Origin: Straminergon stramineum
Taxonomy: Eukaryota; Streptophyta; Bryopsida; Hypnales; Calliergonaceae
DNA: 64,000 bases
Assembly (NCBI GenBank): GCA_963920665.1
Contig: OY987267.1
Location: forward strand, 4,588,001-4,652,000
Reading direction: 5' to 3'
The stretch's first letter is position 1. Every line of letters starts with the position of its first letter. The notes under the pieces were generated by a model. The model was not told where the DNA came from. It saw only the letters and a list, made by a program, of their open reading frames with translations, and searched no databases. Positions 24,986 to 38,379 of this stretch are shown here, one piece after another. The position numbers and the translations under genes are program-made.

Positions 24986-26962
24986 GGTGGGACACGGATA
25001 CCTTATTGCAACAGACAACGTCAAAGCTCCCTTTTCCATGAACTTTGTACCACAAGTGACGGATTGACCAAAAGATCTTCCGGACTTTCTTCTCCCTGGC
25101 CACCTTCATTATTGCGCCTCGGTTACCACGTCTGGAATGCCAAAGGAATGAAACTGGGATCTATGTGCAAATTTTGAACCCAGTGTCATACACAACTATG
25201 GTAAGAGGTGCAAACTCTGCCCGCGCTCTAAGAACTGTTCCTAGAGTGTACCATGAATTGTCCCTAGGTTGGAGTGAAAAATGTCCTATCAAAGTATTGG
25301 TGCCAATTTGGGATTCTCATTGCACAGTTTCAGGAATGGTTGGGGATTGATTAGATTAGGAGGTTAACAAAATTTCAGTGTACATAATGTGGAGTTATGA
25401 GTGGTGGGAGACTTTGTGTCATCCCCGACAATTAAATGCACCATGTTGTTGCAGTTTAAGGTTAGCACACCTTCATTTTGGGACTCCATTTGCACCATTA
25501 AAGGACAAATGTTTGACATTTTATGGCAGTACCTATGGACTCAAAAAGCACCCTACTACTATGATCTTTAGAAAATCATATCTAATACAGTTTAACTCTG
25601 AAAATTACAAATCAAATTGTGATGGATGTGTCTCCCTCTCTACTTTCTCTGAAAATTTGTTAGAAAATGCTTTGATCAGCTCAGAAGGCATCCTAAGCCA
25701 AAATGCTCTTAAATGGGCAGTTCCTGCACCTCTTACCTTAACTTAACTTTTCGCAAGCAAGTCAAAAATATTTGCTTTCCCGTGCTCTGCGTGGCTTCAC
25801 TGCCTATTACCAAGCAGATTTGCTCTCTAGTTAACTTGGAAAATCTATTTTCCAACTCGCGTATTTTGCAGAGATTGAGAAGTTTGAGAGAAGTCATTCG
25901 CAAGTAGAATGAAGACATTCAGACAAGAAAGGAATTTTCTGTGATTTTTCAAAGTTTGTTGGGACTACATTGGTGAAGGGCTGATAGATTCATGGTAAAC
26001 TACACACTGACGTGTCCCCTACCCCCAAGTGCATTGTCATGATACTAAAGGGTTCCTAAGATTGTGGTAATGGATGGGTGACTAACACAAATAGGAGGGT
26101 CCAATAGATGTCAAAATCGGGTGATTGACAACATAAATTAGGTTGTTCTACCTTAGTACACATCGTTCATTAGTCTTGTTTGATAATGATTTGGACTTCT
26201 CAACTTGAGGATCAAGATAGGTAAGCTACTATGTAACAACCAACTGAATTTTTTGAAATGAAAATCGTAATATTTTTTAATAATTGTAGAAAGGTCCCAT
26301 TTAACTCAAAGAAAGTCCAAACACATGAGGATGAATCCTCTCACAAAAGATGAAGTGGTCTAACTTCCCAAGCTCACACAAACGTTGATTCTTCCATTGC
26401 TAGAAGCTTATATCCTTGATTCTTTGATGAAGTTTGGGGGATCCAACTACACTATTATATAATGTTGCAATATCCATTGCTTTTGAAGCAAAACTTCCCC
26501 TCATGCATTGATTTCCACCAACATAAAATGCACAAACAAGTGGAATGCAAAAAGCAATGCACACAATTGCATCAACAATACTAAGCAAAGAGTGAATAAT
26601 CATGGTGTTATGCAATGGAATGATGCATGTGTAGAGAGTTTTGAGATTTGTTGGCACCACATGACTTTGAGCTTTGCCATTGTCCATAATGCCCTTGAAA
26701 CCCATGATTCCGCTACTCAAATCATTCCACAATACATAATTATGATGAAATGTTAGACAAATGTAGATAGGGACACAATTGGGTTTGGGTTGAAGGCTCT
26801 CACCATAATCTGTATGCATACCTAACCACATTTCCAAGTAGTTAACCCAACATAGCCACAAGTAAAAGAACTTCCTATAGAATGGTGTCAGGTTCAATTC
26901 AATTTTGTTTTTGTTTTGAAACAAATGAATTTTTTTAACAATTTATGAAAGTTCAATTCTCT
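24986..26962. other. AT-rich intergenic DNA with one longish open frame
   Basis: No recognised gene. A 174-codon minus-strand frame (26,400-26,924) is longer than its neighbours but has no recognisable domain and no obvious splice partners. Confidence 0.4.
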
Positions 26963-27191
26963 TTAATCTTTAAACGTCAATATAGACATTTTGCATCCAT
27001 TGGATGACAAAGAATCTTCCTATGCATGATAGAAGTGCAATTGTTCATCCTTGAAATTTTGTGCAAAAAGAGAGATCTTCCACAATGATTTGACCTCCAA
27101 TAAGTATTTTTTATTTTTGTAAAGTAGATGATGTCCTACAGCTCGAAAAGGGATGATTACCACCATCACCAGTCCTTCCTTTAAGGATTAA
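26963..27191. mobile_element. TTAA-bounded MITE (element F)
   Basis: Begins TTAATCTTTAAACGTC and ends GGATTAA, with TTAA at both borders. The 229-bp body matches each half of element A in order (GGATGACAAAGAAT, AGAAGTGCAATTGTTCATCC, GATTTGACCTCCAAT, AGTAGATGATGTC), so F is a monomer of the unit that is inverted and doubled in A. Confidence 0.65.
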
Positions 27192-27777
27192 CAAACAATG
27201 TTGAAACATGCATAAAGGAGATCATCCATTTCAAACCAGCCTTCCATTTTGGTAGCGTAGGCTGCTGAATTTCTGAAAATCTATAGTATAGGTGATAGAG
27301 CTAGAACAATAGAAGTAGCAAAAATGTTTGGGAGGTGAACATTTGAAGTATCCAATGATCACAACATGTACATTGAAAGCCACAACAATCACTTACGTCG
27401 GTTTTCTAACCAACCTATGTTTGAAAATAGGTTTGCCTACACATCAAGAATGGGACAAATAGAATCTTCACTAAAAAAATTCATCATAATTTTGTTTTTG
27501 AGGGAAAAAAATGTAAAAAATTATGAAATTCATCTAAAATATATTTCTCAACATGGGAGATAAATTGCCTCAACCTTCCCCATGCCATAGATAGGCTCAA
27601 TTGCTTAAGTGGTAGGAAATGGATAATCATCCTGATACTCAGTAAACATTTGAAGCATCTGGGCCTTGAACTTTGGTACACACTACTAATTGTAGGTGAT
27701 GAGGCTTGTTACATGGATGTTTAACTAATGTAGGAGGCTCCAATTCCAACCGGGCATTAAAAGCAAACATGACTAAG

Positions 27778-28050
27778 AGGTACATTTTGCTTTCTTCAAT
27801 GTACCAACTTTGCACATTTCAGGATGTGGTTGCATTTGATGACCACTATTGACCACTTTTTTTCAACTTCGAAAATTTGTAACTAATTCCACAAAGGTTC
27901 AAAAAATACGAAACGACTTGGGTTAGGTGCCGATTACATTTTTCTTCCTACAAAAATTTAATGATAATTGTTTCAAGGAGCTGAACTTCCCTGAAAAGGT
28001 GATCAGTTCTTAAATGGCCACTTCATGAGCCTCCTACCTTACCTGGGGAT
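27778..28050 (+). repeat. dispersed repeat R1, copy 4
   Basis: Contains TACATTTTGCTTTCTTCAAT, TTTCAACTTCGAAAATTTGT, AACTAATTCCACAAAG, AATACGAAACGACTTGGG and, at the 3' side, GAGCCTCCTACCTTA. Confidence 0.7.
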
Positions 28051-31000
28051 GAACTTGCCTGGAGATTTGTGACGTACTGCACTGTTATTGATGTATGGAG
28101 CATAACATTCATTCATTGGGAGATGGGCTTCGGAAAGCTTGGGATTGGCTACAAAGCCCATGCATTGGGGGTGCCCATGATGCACTTTCACCCATATTTT
28201 CCACATAACTTAACTTAAAGCCACACCAAGAGGATGATGGTCAAGAGATGTGTACCATATGTATTTTTATTTATAAATATTTTAAGTATAGATACACCGA
28301 CATGAGTTGGAAAGATTTTCTCCACCTATTTCCGGGGCTGAAATGAACCCCACATTTAAATTTTATTTTATTTTTTTGACACAAATGAAACAAACCCCCA
28401 CATATTTTTATTTTAAGTTAAGGTGTACCGAAGCCTAAGTGGAAATCAATATGACCTCCAGTCTCATTCCCAAGGTGACTCAGCCCGTGTGAGCCGGACT
28501 GATGGTATTGTATTGTTCCCTCTTTGTTTTTGTGAAAGCACCGTCACTTTTGAAGAAAAAGAAAAAGAAAAGGAAAAAGAAAAGGAAATGAATATTACAA
28601 AACTTACCATGGTTCTAGATGATTGGTGATCGAGCGTCATTCATTGGATGCATAAGGTAGACATATATCACATTCTTGTTCATGCACCCAATTTTGTCCT
28701 CATGTAATAGTGGAGTATATTTTTAAGAGGAAATGTGCACCACTAGTACACAAAAGAGGAATTTTTAAAGGGATGGGAATGGGTGTGTCTACCTAACTCC
28801 TTAAGTCCCAAGGTCTTTTTTCCATCAAGAACCACTCAAAATTGTCATTTTTATTGCAAAGAGCAAAAAATTTAAAAATTATTTGTTTGTATATTTAATT
28901 GTAGGATCTTGCACGAAACTAGTGGAAGAATGTGTGGAAGGAATTTCAGGAACTTTGAATATGTAAAATGCAAGATATTTGTATTTAAAGGGAAGAAAAC
29001 AAGTGTGCTTTTGCATATTACTTGACTAATAAGATTTTTTACTTTGAATCTTGGTAGCTGAAAAATTTTGAACTACCGATTTTGAATTTTTCATTGTGAA
29101 GAATTGAGCCAAGGGTTTCGAGAAAAAAAATTATAAAAAAAAATACTTAAAATTTTTACTCATTAAAAAATTAAGTAAAAGTAAGTTTAAGATTGAAGGG
29201 AAAATTAAATTATTAAATAATATTTTTTATGATGGAAATGAAACACACTAATCTCAACTTTTGATATTGTTCTAGAAAAAGATCTCAAGCTTGTGATTTT
29301 TTTTAATTGTGAAAATTGAAGTAAAAAATGAATCCTACAAGTAATATCTTCTTGAAGATGCTTTTAATCCTTTGATTGCTTGAAAACAAAGATTGCTTGG
29401 AACTTTCACATCACTAATCAAATTGGTATGGATAAAAGCTTCCCATGTAGATAAAATAGTAGATATGAAGAAAAAAATTATTTTCAATTTTTTTTGGGGG
29501 GGGGATTGTGTTCACCTAAACTAAACTTTGGGCTTGTTGTGCTATAACTTTTTCTCCCATGCACTAATTGAAATAAAAAAAATTATATTCCAAGAAATTC
29601 AATGTATTTTTCTATCTTCACAAAAAGTTTAAGAAAATCATGACAAATATTGAGACCATGGGAGAAATTATTTTATGGTGTTTTAGCTGTAAACATATTG
29701 ATACTATTATTAATATTTGATAATATGATTGTCACTCCCTATATACTATTCTATGGCATATAGAAAGATATCTATGTAGTATATGAAGAGCATGAAGTAG
29801 ATATAGTTGAGTTCAACATCTCTCACAATATCTTTCTTGTATGGTTGAATGGCAAGTTCTACTTACATCTTTTTTGTATTTTTATAATTTAATAGATTGA
29901 GCTTGATTGGCCAAGGTCCGACCATTCAACCATGGAGGTTATATTTAGTAACATGAAAACAAAGGCTCATTCACAAAAATAACATCCCTAGTCACTACCA
30001 TGGCTTAGCATGTTATTTCTCATAGCAAGGCCCTATTTTCACATTACATATTTTTTGTCTTCCAAATCCTTTTAGGGATTGATTTGAAAATGGATATGAT
30101 CACTTTTTCAAGAAGCCAATACTTTGAGAATTTGCCCTCTTTTGTATATTGCAATTGATTTTGTTCTTTGGGTGTTGTACTTCTAAGAAGATGATAAATG
30201 ATTTCAAAACTTTGTTTCCAAAAATTTCCTATTAGATAACAACACCTAAATGTGATCCCCTTCTAAAGTTAGCTCCTACATATTCTTGCCTAAAATGCAC
30301 ATCTTCTACTCATGGGAGCCTAGGCTCGCATTTGGGTATGCCTATTTCAATAACTTTGAAAATTATATGTCTATTTATAAAGTGTCCAAAAAATGTATTT
30401 AGAGAGAATGTAGAATCCCCTTTTGACTATGAACAAGATCCTACAAAAACTCTTTCAATATCATGGAAACCATGCAAAATTCCTTATTAAAACACATTCA
30501 AACGTGATCAACTTAGAATGTGACAATGTGAATTTTCACCAAAATTCATCCCATCTTTGCTTTATTAGGTAGGCACCCAAAAATGCACCAATGACCCAAA
30601 ACCACCATCACCACTCTTTGTACATCTCCAAAATCAATATATACCTAAGTATGTGGAAGAAACAATTTCAGAACCCCTACCAAAAAAACTTTGACCCTTA
30701 ATAACTTTTGTATACGATATCCAAATGTTGCATTCTTTGGTGCGTTGGAACCTCCTTTCACATGCCAACACGAAAATATGAATATTTGACAATTCTAATA
30801 ATAGAAAACAGGCACAGTAACCAAAAAGTGGCAGTTCGAGGGGTGCCAAACTTCATGGAAAGCAAGCTATGGCACCGACTTCCAAGCTCAACCTCTGACT
30901 GAAATTCACTTGGGGCTGCAACAGCCACTCTTTCTCTTGCATCAAGGGAGGCTCAGTTCTCCAGTCCAGATTCCACAAAACATTTTGTTGTCATATCTTA

Positions 31001-31067
31001 GTCTGTTAGAGTTGTCTTGGGAGGAGGTCTATAAAGTGCTAGGGCTCTACAAGTGTCTTCTAACACA
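28051..31067. other. AT-rich intergenic DNA with simple repeats
   Basis: No gene seen. Contains a GAAAAA/GGAAAA microsatellite (28,553-28,590) and a nine-base G run after a T tract near 29,491-29,503. Stretches at 29,080-29,320 are extremely AT-rich. Confidence 0.5.
28553..28590 (+). repeat. (GAAAAA/GGAAAA)n microsatellite
   Basis: About six purine-only hexamers in a row (GAAAAAGAAAAAGAAAAGG...). Confidence 0.8.
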
Positions 31068-31340
31068 TAGGTACATTTTGCTTTCTCATTGCATCAGCAA
31101 TGTACAAGTAATGTACATTTCAAGAGGTGGAGGTTTCTAGTGAGCATTGCGTTTCAACTTCAAAGATTCATAACTAATTCCATGAAGCTTCCAAGAAATA
31201 TGAAATAGCTTGGGTTAGATGCCTATTCCATTTGTGTTTCAAGGAAAATGTACTGAAAAATATTTCAAGAGGTCTAATTAACCTCCCCCAAATTCATTAT
31301 TAGCTCTTAAATGAGTGCTATATGAACCTCCTACTATAGT
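31068..31340 (+). repeat. dispersed repeat R1, copy 5
   Basis: Contains GGTACATTTTGCTTTCTCAT, GTTTCAACTTCAAAGATTCA, AACTAATTCCATGAAG, GCTTGGGTTAGATGCC, GTACTGAAAAATATTTCAAG and GAACCTCCTACTATA. Confidence 0.7.
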
Positions 31341-33359
31341 AGAAATTATATAAATAAGGTTGCAATGGAAGAGAGGAGGAAGAAACTTGTAACTAAGAAA
31401 AAACAAAACTCATTTAAAAAAGTTTTTTTCACCTTTAGTAGTGTAAAGCTATAAAGATCATGCAAATGACTATATTATATTTTCAATGTGTTTAATGTTT
31501 TAGAAGTAATAAAACATGAATTGTAGAATGACTATGCTATTCTCATCTAAAGAGTCATAAATAAACATTGAATTAGTATGTTTTCTATATTATAGTAAAA
31601 CACTATTTTTGTGATACAACTTCATTTTTTAGAATAAGAAACGGAAATATTGTTAGAAAATATCATTTCCTACAATAAAAGTACATTTACAAAATAAAAT
31701 TGCATTCTAGTAGTAACAATTGCATTCATAGAAGCAAAATAACAAAATAAAAATAATTACAACAATAATTAATATGAAAAGAGGACATAAAAGGTACAAT
31801 CTATCAAGACAATTCCAAGAAGACCATAAATCCTTATTAAGTTTATAACATATAGGGGTCCATGCCATTTTTTCATCTATTTTGAGCAATGGTTGTCCTT
31901 CATTTATGAGGCCTTTCGAATAGTGAACTTGGACCAAGTGAACCCTTTATTCTATTCACATAATCACAATGCACCCCGAGTTTTGACCTTGGCTTGAGGT
32001 CCCTTATATTAAGTCTTTCTTTGTATCAATGGCTATGCCATTGGGAGGGGGACCTAGGTACAATCTAACAAGAAAGGGGAAAATTACAATGTGAGTTGTG
32101 TACCTCACAATTTGGGTATTTGGACATGCAAAGTTTGCCTATGTTGTTCATAACTCAAAATTAGCCTTACTATTTCTATGTTTATTTTTTCTAGAGCATG
32201 CTCTGCTATGGCACATTATATCTTTTTCACTTTCAGATTTTTGTAATGGGCTTTATATTGTTCATCCAAAGTCCAAAATAAAATAATTTTTTTTATTTCA
32301 AATGAATTTTGATCTGCTTTGGAAGATAGGTAGGAAATAATGTCAAGTTCTAATTTTAGACATTTGAATTATTTTTAGCATTTATTTGATGATGCTCTAA
32401 GCACAAAATCTTAAGGTAGAAACATTCATGATCCCATCCTTGTACCCTAGACTATCACTAAATGTGTCCCTAGACTTTAGTTAATGTGTCTTCCATATGT
32501 TGAATTCTCATTGGCTAACACATGTAAAGGACACATACTTAATTGTGATTTGCTAAGAATTGATTTTTGTAGAGTTTAGATTTGGGTCCACTTATATGGC
32601 ACATCTAGTGGTTTGGGGAGCTATGACTTTGGAAATTGATAGAAAATACATGACATCTAAAAAATCTATTTTTTAAAAATTCATAATTTTCACTCACTAA
32701 TACTACAAAAATATAATTTTTAGGAGAAGATGCCTCCGACTACGTTGAACTACTTATATTGATAGTTTTGGGTGCTCCCACCTTAGAATACAAACACTTT
32801 TGACTTCCATAAAGATCCAACAAAAACTTAGGAAATTTAATAAAAAGGACAATGCTCAATTGCTTATTTGGATACAATTAGGTACAAGTGGTTGGGCCAT
32901 ATAGTGACCAAGCTCTAACAGGATTTTCTAAATCAAAGGTACACTTTGCTTTCTTCAATGTTCCAATTGCATTTCTCTGTATACAAAACAGAGAATGTAT
33001 TGGGAGCTGGAAGCTTTCAGTGCCCTTTATGATTTCCATTTCAAAAGTAATTCCAAAAAATTCACAAAAGACAAAACAACTCAGATTAAAGCATCACTAT
33101 AAACAACTCACTAAATACATTGCTATATTTTGATTAGTAAAAAATCAGAACTTGTAATTACTATCATTGCAAGTGCATAAAAATCTTTGGAAATAAGCAC
33201 AATAAATTTTGGATTTGAAAATTAGACAACTAAAATCAGAGTGTATAGGAAGCAAACTAAAAGACAAAAAAATTAATGTGCCATGCAAAATCATGCCCAG
33301 GAAAGAAAACCTAGAAAAGGAATGGCAAACCATTCTATTTTTTTTAACCTCTAAAGGAC
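31341..33359. other. AT-rich intergenic DNA up to the left inverted arm
   Basis: No gene. A shorter R1 copy lies at about 32,936-33,140 (ACACTTTGCTTTCTTCAATG and AATTCCAAAAAATTCACAAA blocks). TTAACCTCTAAAGGACC at 33,344 sits right at the edge of the arm and resembles the TTAA/CCCCTAAA ends of the MITEs, but no partner end was found. Confidence 0.45.
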
Positions 33360-33560
33360 CATTGCACTTTAACTGCATCTAATAAACACTTCCTCAGTCA
33401 ATATCTTGAAACAATCGAAGGAAAGAATGTAAACAAACCAATTCTCAAACCCAAATCACAAGTTTCAAGCTACAACAAACAAAACAAAATACACACTGCG
33501 GGTTTGACATCCACCTTCAATATATTCATCTACAACGAAGTAATCTGCACCTATTTCTTC

Positions 33561-34468
33561 TTACAAAGGAGACAACTCATGCTCCTGCCAATACCTATTT
33601 GATTGTACAATCTCTGGAGAATCAGTGGTGTGATAACCGACGGGAGATGGTAATGGACTTTGAGTCACCAATTTGAGCATCGCCTTCACCCATGTTGGAG
33701 TTGAACAACCATTTACCCAAAGCGCTTCCTTTGTCCCCTTGTGATAAAAGTCAGGTGATTCGGGATTCATCTACAGGCAACACAACCCACGATCAAATAT
33801 GGAAAACCAATCAAGGAAGATTTAATTGTTGAACATTGAAGTGATCTAATGAACATTCACTTCACTCCAAAACAACCGAGAGCGAAATATGCTTGTTGTT
33901 TTCCAAAGCGCACACGACCTTGTACATGCAAGAAATAAGCACCTCATTGCTATTTCACAACTTTCTAACATCAACCAACTGGCAATCCTAGTGATACCTT
34001 GTGAGCTCTGTTGTCCCACCAATGCGAAGGATCCGCAAAATACTCCTCCCAAACTTTTCCAATTGTCCGTGCTTCACCTACTTCAACTGGAACATACTTC
34101 ATACGTCAGTCACATTCTTTCTGAGAGCGACAAACAGCACCCCACCTCTTTCCATCAGGCATCTGATACATACCTGAATCATTGGTACCTACAGATGGTC
34201 TTCTCCTGACTGATGAAGAACAACACCTCATTTCTCCGTTGCTTCTTCCTCCATGGGAGGAAGAGACCAATAAAAAAGAAGGTTGAATAAGCCATGGAGA
34301 TTTCAAGAGTGTCATCACACAGGCATCCTGCTCACACAAATCCCCAACACAGTGCATCAAAAAACACATCGGAAGCGGTTTGAGAATAAGATATTCATCA
34401 GTACTAGTATTTAATGAATTAGCGTTCAGCAGACCAAGTTCATGTCCTATCAACTTGGGGGAAAACAT
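33561..34468 (-). pseudogene. OSB-like PDF-motif protein, left copy, interrupted
   Basis: Mirror of the copy at 57,831-58,738. Exons on the minus strand: 34468-33998 and 33770-33561. The last exon encodes NPESPDFYHKGTKEALWV and the preceding one ends WWDNRAHK, together forming the PDF motif of plant organellar single-stranded DNA-binding proteins. An in-frame TGA (34,106-34,108) splits the upstream exon. It differs from the right copy by single substitutions (one His/Leu in an overlapping frame, one Cys/Ser). Confidence 0.6.
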
Positions 34469-34898
34469 AACACCTTATTTATCAAAAATTGCCGAGGAGG
34501 ACCTGAATCCACATGTTGCTAACAAGACCACAAAGGTTCAGTTGACATAAGTCACGGGTCATCAAAACATTTATGTACAACAGGAGAACGGTCACAAGTC
34601 AACACTCACTCACCTGTGCACTAGCTCCAAGTACCGAATAGCTTCTCGTTTGTTGCCTATGATGCAATAAAAGGCACAGGAATGCAGACATTTGGGGGAT
34701 TGGTGTCTACATACCTAGGATTCCTCTGCAACATAAAGTAACCCCAAACACAGAATCTAACTACTTATCAAGAGAAGTATAGGAACGGATCACTTGAAGT
34801 CTCTAGCTCCCTTTGGAGCATATACTCTCAGCCTATTAAGTGAAGCTTCTTCACCAAATTAATGCAGTGTCTGAAACTCGAGTGAAAGCTTGAGAAAG

Positions 34899-36384
34899 TA
34901 GTACATGAGTATCAATCTGCTCCTTTCAACTGACTTTGTTCTCTTCTCCAAAATTGCTAAAGCTGCAGGCAGGAAGCGAAACCTTTCTTGTTTGGTTCAC
35001 CAACCCCAACCTCAACATCAGCGGCGTCCAATATATTCAGCAAATATCAAAACTCGACTTCACCATAGACACAAAGGATCATGTCAGATTGTCAACATCT
35101 TCAAGTCTGATCAAATTCTGTATGTTCCTTGTCTGTTTTGTACATATCCTTCTTTGCATTCAGCATGAATAACTTCCAATGTATGCAGCTTCCAAAAAAT
35201 TGACTATGACTTCACTTCAGTCCACACACGAAGCTTCATGTATGAATCGATCCCTTCAAATCTTCCAATCCCCTTCGACTGCTATTGTTCTCTTTCGGTT
35301 CTGTAAAATCCCCTCCAAAGTACCTAAACCCTCAGTTCGGAGAAAAACATGCTCAGCAGTTATCTACATCAACAACCACAAATGTGTGCAGCCTTAATAC
35401 TAAACTTCAGTCAAACACGAATTATCATTTGGCATACCAAACAATATCATCCGGATTTCTGCTTCGTTTCAACTCTATCTGTTCATTCTCCACACTCTGA
35501 AACCCTAACCTCAATGGCCTTCAAGCACGACGGAAGAAACATCAAGAGCTCCACATCAACAAGAACAAATTCTACTGTATTCTTGAAAGCTTCCAAAACC
35601 TTGACGAGAACTTGACTGTAGTGCAGAGAAAGTTTCAAATGTGAAAGTATCAATCTATAAAGATTTCTTCTAATCCCTTACACTCTTTACAAACCACTAG
35701 GAGCGCTGCAACAGATGCTGAAACTTGAACAGATTCAAATTCCCACTGAAATGGTAACTTATAAAGAGCAAGAAACCCTAAACCCTAAACCTCCACACTA
35801 ACAATCCCAATATATCCGCTGCATCCAAAAACTTCACTAAAACTGGACTTCAACCTAGAGACAAAGTATCGTCTAAGATCTATCTCTTCAAATTTGCTGC
35901 TCCGTTGCAACTGCGTCTGCTCAACCCCGCCAAATTGTCAAACCCTAACTACACAGAGGAAAACACCCTCCACAGCTCGTCATGAAACAAGTTGCATTAC
36001 CTAACTTCGCTCCAACCTCAGGCAATCATATATGAGCCAATCTCTGCGTGTTTCTTCCGCTATCTCTCAACTGCGTCTGTTCTCAACTGCAAATCGCTAA
36101 ACCCTAACTTCAGTACGAGAATCTCTCTCAAAGCAGCTCCGTAGGAACAACAGCCAATGCATCAATGTGGACAGAAAATACGATATGAGAATCGTTTTCT
36201 TTGAGTTTTCAGCCACCTTCCAACTGCGTCCGTGCTTCCTTCCGAATCGTAAACCCTAATCGAGAAACCTCCAAGCAGGGAGAGACCCACAACACCCAAA
36301 ACTCTCAATGCATGCAAAAAGCTTCAAAAGTCGACTTTGTTGGAGAGAAAGGATCATAAACAAGGAATCATGCTCTGAAAGTTT
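34899..36384 (-). repeat. degenerate ~160-bp tandem array, left arm
   Basis: Mirror of the array at 55,915-57,400, described there. Confidence 0.6.
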
Positions 36385-37856
36385 CCTGCTCCCTTGCAGA
36401 GCTTTACCTGGAGTGGAGACACAAATGCGCGGAAGCCTAAATCTGGTGCATCAGTAGGTGATGTTGAGCCCCGATTCCCACACGCAGTGTTTAAACTCCT
36501 GCACTTGCACTTTGCACCACTGTTTTAGGTCTTTCAAAATCTTGTGCAAGATGCTCGTTGTTGATGAAGGCTGGTAACAGTGCCACATCGATTCTTAGAA
36601 TCCAAAGATCTCTTGAGTGACAACAGAAGTGAAAGACCTCGAATCCATGGTCTGAGGATTTGCCGTTCCCCACTCAAATCGTGCCTGTTCCGCTACAACA
36701 CCATGGACCCCTGTCTACAGAGATTTCTGAGAATTCTCTTGGTCCTCAATATTCTCTTCTTCAATGCGCATTCCCAAGGAAGGACAAGCCGAAACACTAG
36801 CCCAGAGAACCAAATTCAAACAAGCTAAAAGAAATGTGGTCTGATCGGCCAAGTGATACAAGACCAATTGGAAAGATGCTTGATATTCGCCATTGGCGAT
36901 ATTTCTTCCAATGGGCCAAGACACTCCAATACAAAGGGTTCTTCAAACTACAGCAGCTCCCTTCCAGCAAATTTCTGAATTTCTGAATTTCTGAAGACAG
37001 GAACTCCATGAAAGAATTCAGCCACTACAACGAAATCATTTCAGAATCAGAAGATCTATAGCTCTCGCCATCACTTCGCATGGACTGGAACGGCGAGGAG
37101 AAACCTCGACTAACTTCACCCTGGAAGGACGGGCCCTTGACCGTGGGCACATGACCAGGGAAGACGACCTACTTCCGTGGCGCGCAGTTGAGCTTATTCC
37201 TTCCCCAATGCAGAGATCGGCTCAGAATGGGATGAGAGTAAGCTGATTGCAAACTGAAGCCAGGTGAGAGAGTCCGTCTTCCTCGTAAGTTAAGTTCCAC
37301 ACATGATTTCCAAGGAAAAATGGACCGCATCAGTCACCTACGAAATTGAAGAGCCAGCTGGTCATCCCGTTTTTTTTATTTTTTCGACATTGGGCCGAGT
37401 GCATAAAGCCACCATCTGAAGTAACTTATGCCAAATCATGACAGTCACGGATCTCTGACCAATTGAGAAAGCATAATAATCGGATTGATGAAAACTACAA
37501 GAAACAAGTGATAAGCTTAACTTAGATGAGCGAAATCAAGTGAGGAGAACTGAAGAGAAAATAGCTTAGCCAGGGCTCGGACTTTGGGATTCCACAGATT
37601 GAAGTGAGGTACTAGGCTTCGTTGCCCGGACGGACGGGCTGCAGACGCACTGTTCATGGAATGAACAGGGTCGACGAAGCTTAATTTTCTCTGCTATGCT
37701 GGGCAGCACAGTCCGTAACTCCGTTCTCTCAACTGCTGACAGCGATGGCTTTTCGTCAGGACCCACAGCATTCGCAAGTGGCACCGAACTCCTCATGCCT
37801 CCCTTCAGCTGAAAATGACAGATTGAAACTCTCCTCTGGTTGCTATGGCCGGTAAT

Positions 37857-38111
37857 CTACACTAAATAGTGAAATTAGGTTGCCTTAACAATTAGGTTGC
37901 CTTACCCCAAGCAAGTTACTTTACAAGCCATCAAAGTCAACAAATATTTCTAAAAATATTTTCATTTATACACATGGAGGTTCATGATTTCCAAATACAA
38001 GGATAAGAAATTCAAAAGTAGTTCATTCTCTTACAATAACTGTAAATATTTAATTAGTGTCAAATATCGAGAAATTAGTGAGGGGCAACCTAATTTCACT
38101 ATTCAGTGTAG
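37857..38111. mobile_element. 255-bp MITE with CTACACT ends, left arm
   Basis: Terminal inverted repeats of ~28 bp beginning CTACACTAAATAGTGAAATT and, on the other side, CTACACTGAATAGTGAAATT, both continuing AGGTTGCC. One end has a second copy of the AATTAGGTTGCC block. No coding capacity. No clear target-site duplication. Confidence 0.8.
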
Positions 38112-38379
38112 GTAGGACGTCCACAAAGCACCTATTGAAGTTAGAGCAAATAAATAATTCTGGAAGGTTACACACATAGAAATACTTTTCAGTGAATTTT
38201 CCTAGAAAGATAAATAGAAATGGCATCGAATCCAAGTCACTATTTCATATTTTAGGGAAGTACTAGGAATGAATAATACATTTTTGAAGTTAAAACGTAA
38301 TCATAGTAACCAAATGCGTCCACCTCCTAGAGTGTACAATACTTCACATTGATGGTGTAATGACAAAGAAAATTGTATA
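38112..38379 (-). repeat. dispersed repeat R1 in the left arm
   Basis: Reverse-strand R1 copy adjoining the MITE; mirror of 53,920-54,187. Confidence 0.65.

Noticed and set aside
27585..27685. SINE/tRNA-like stretch (TTAAGTGGTAGG ... GGGCCTTGAACTTTGG)
   Set aside because: Weakly resembles Pol III A and B boxes, but no cloverleaf, tail or second copy was found.
33889..34209. 106-codon plus-strand frame in the left arm (and mirror at 58,090-58,410)
   Set aside because: Antisense to the OSB-like exons; the PDF motif on the other strand is the meaningful reading.
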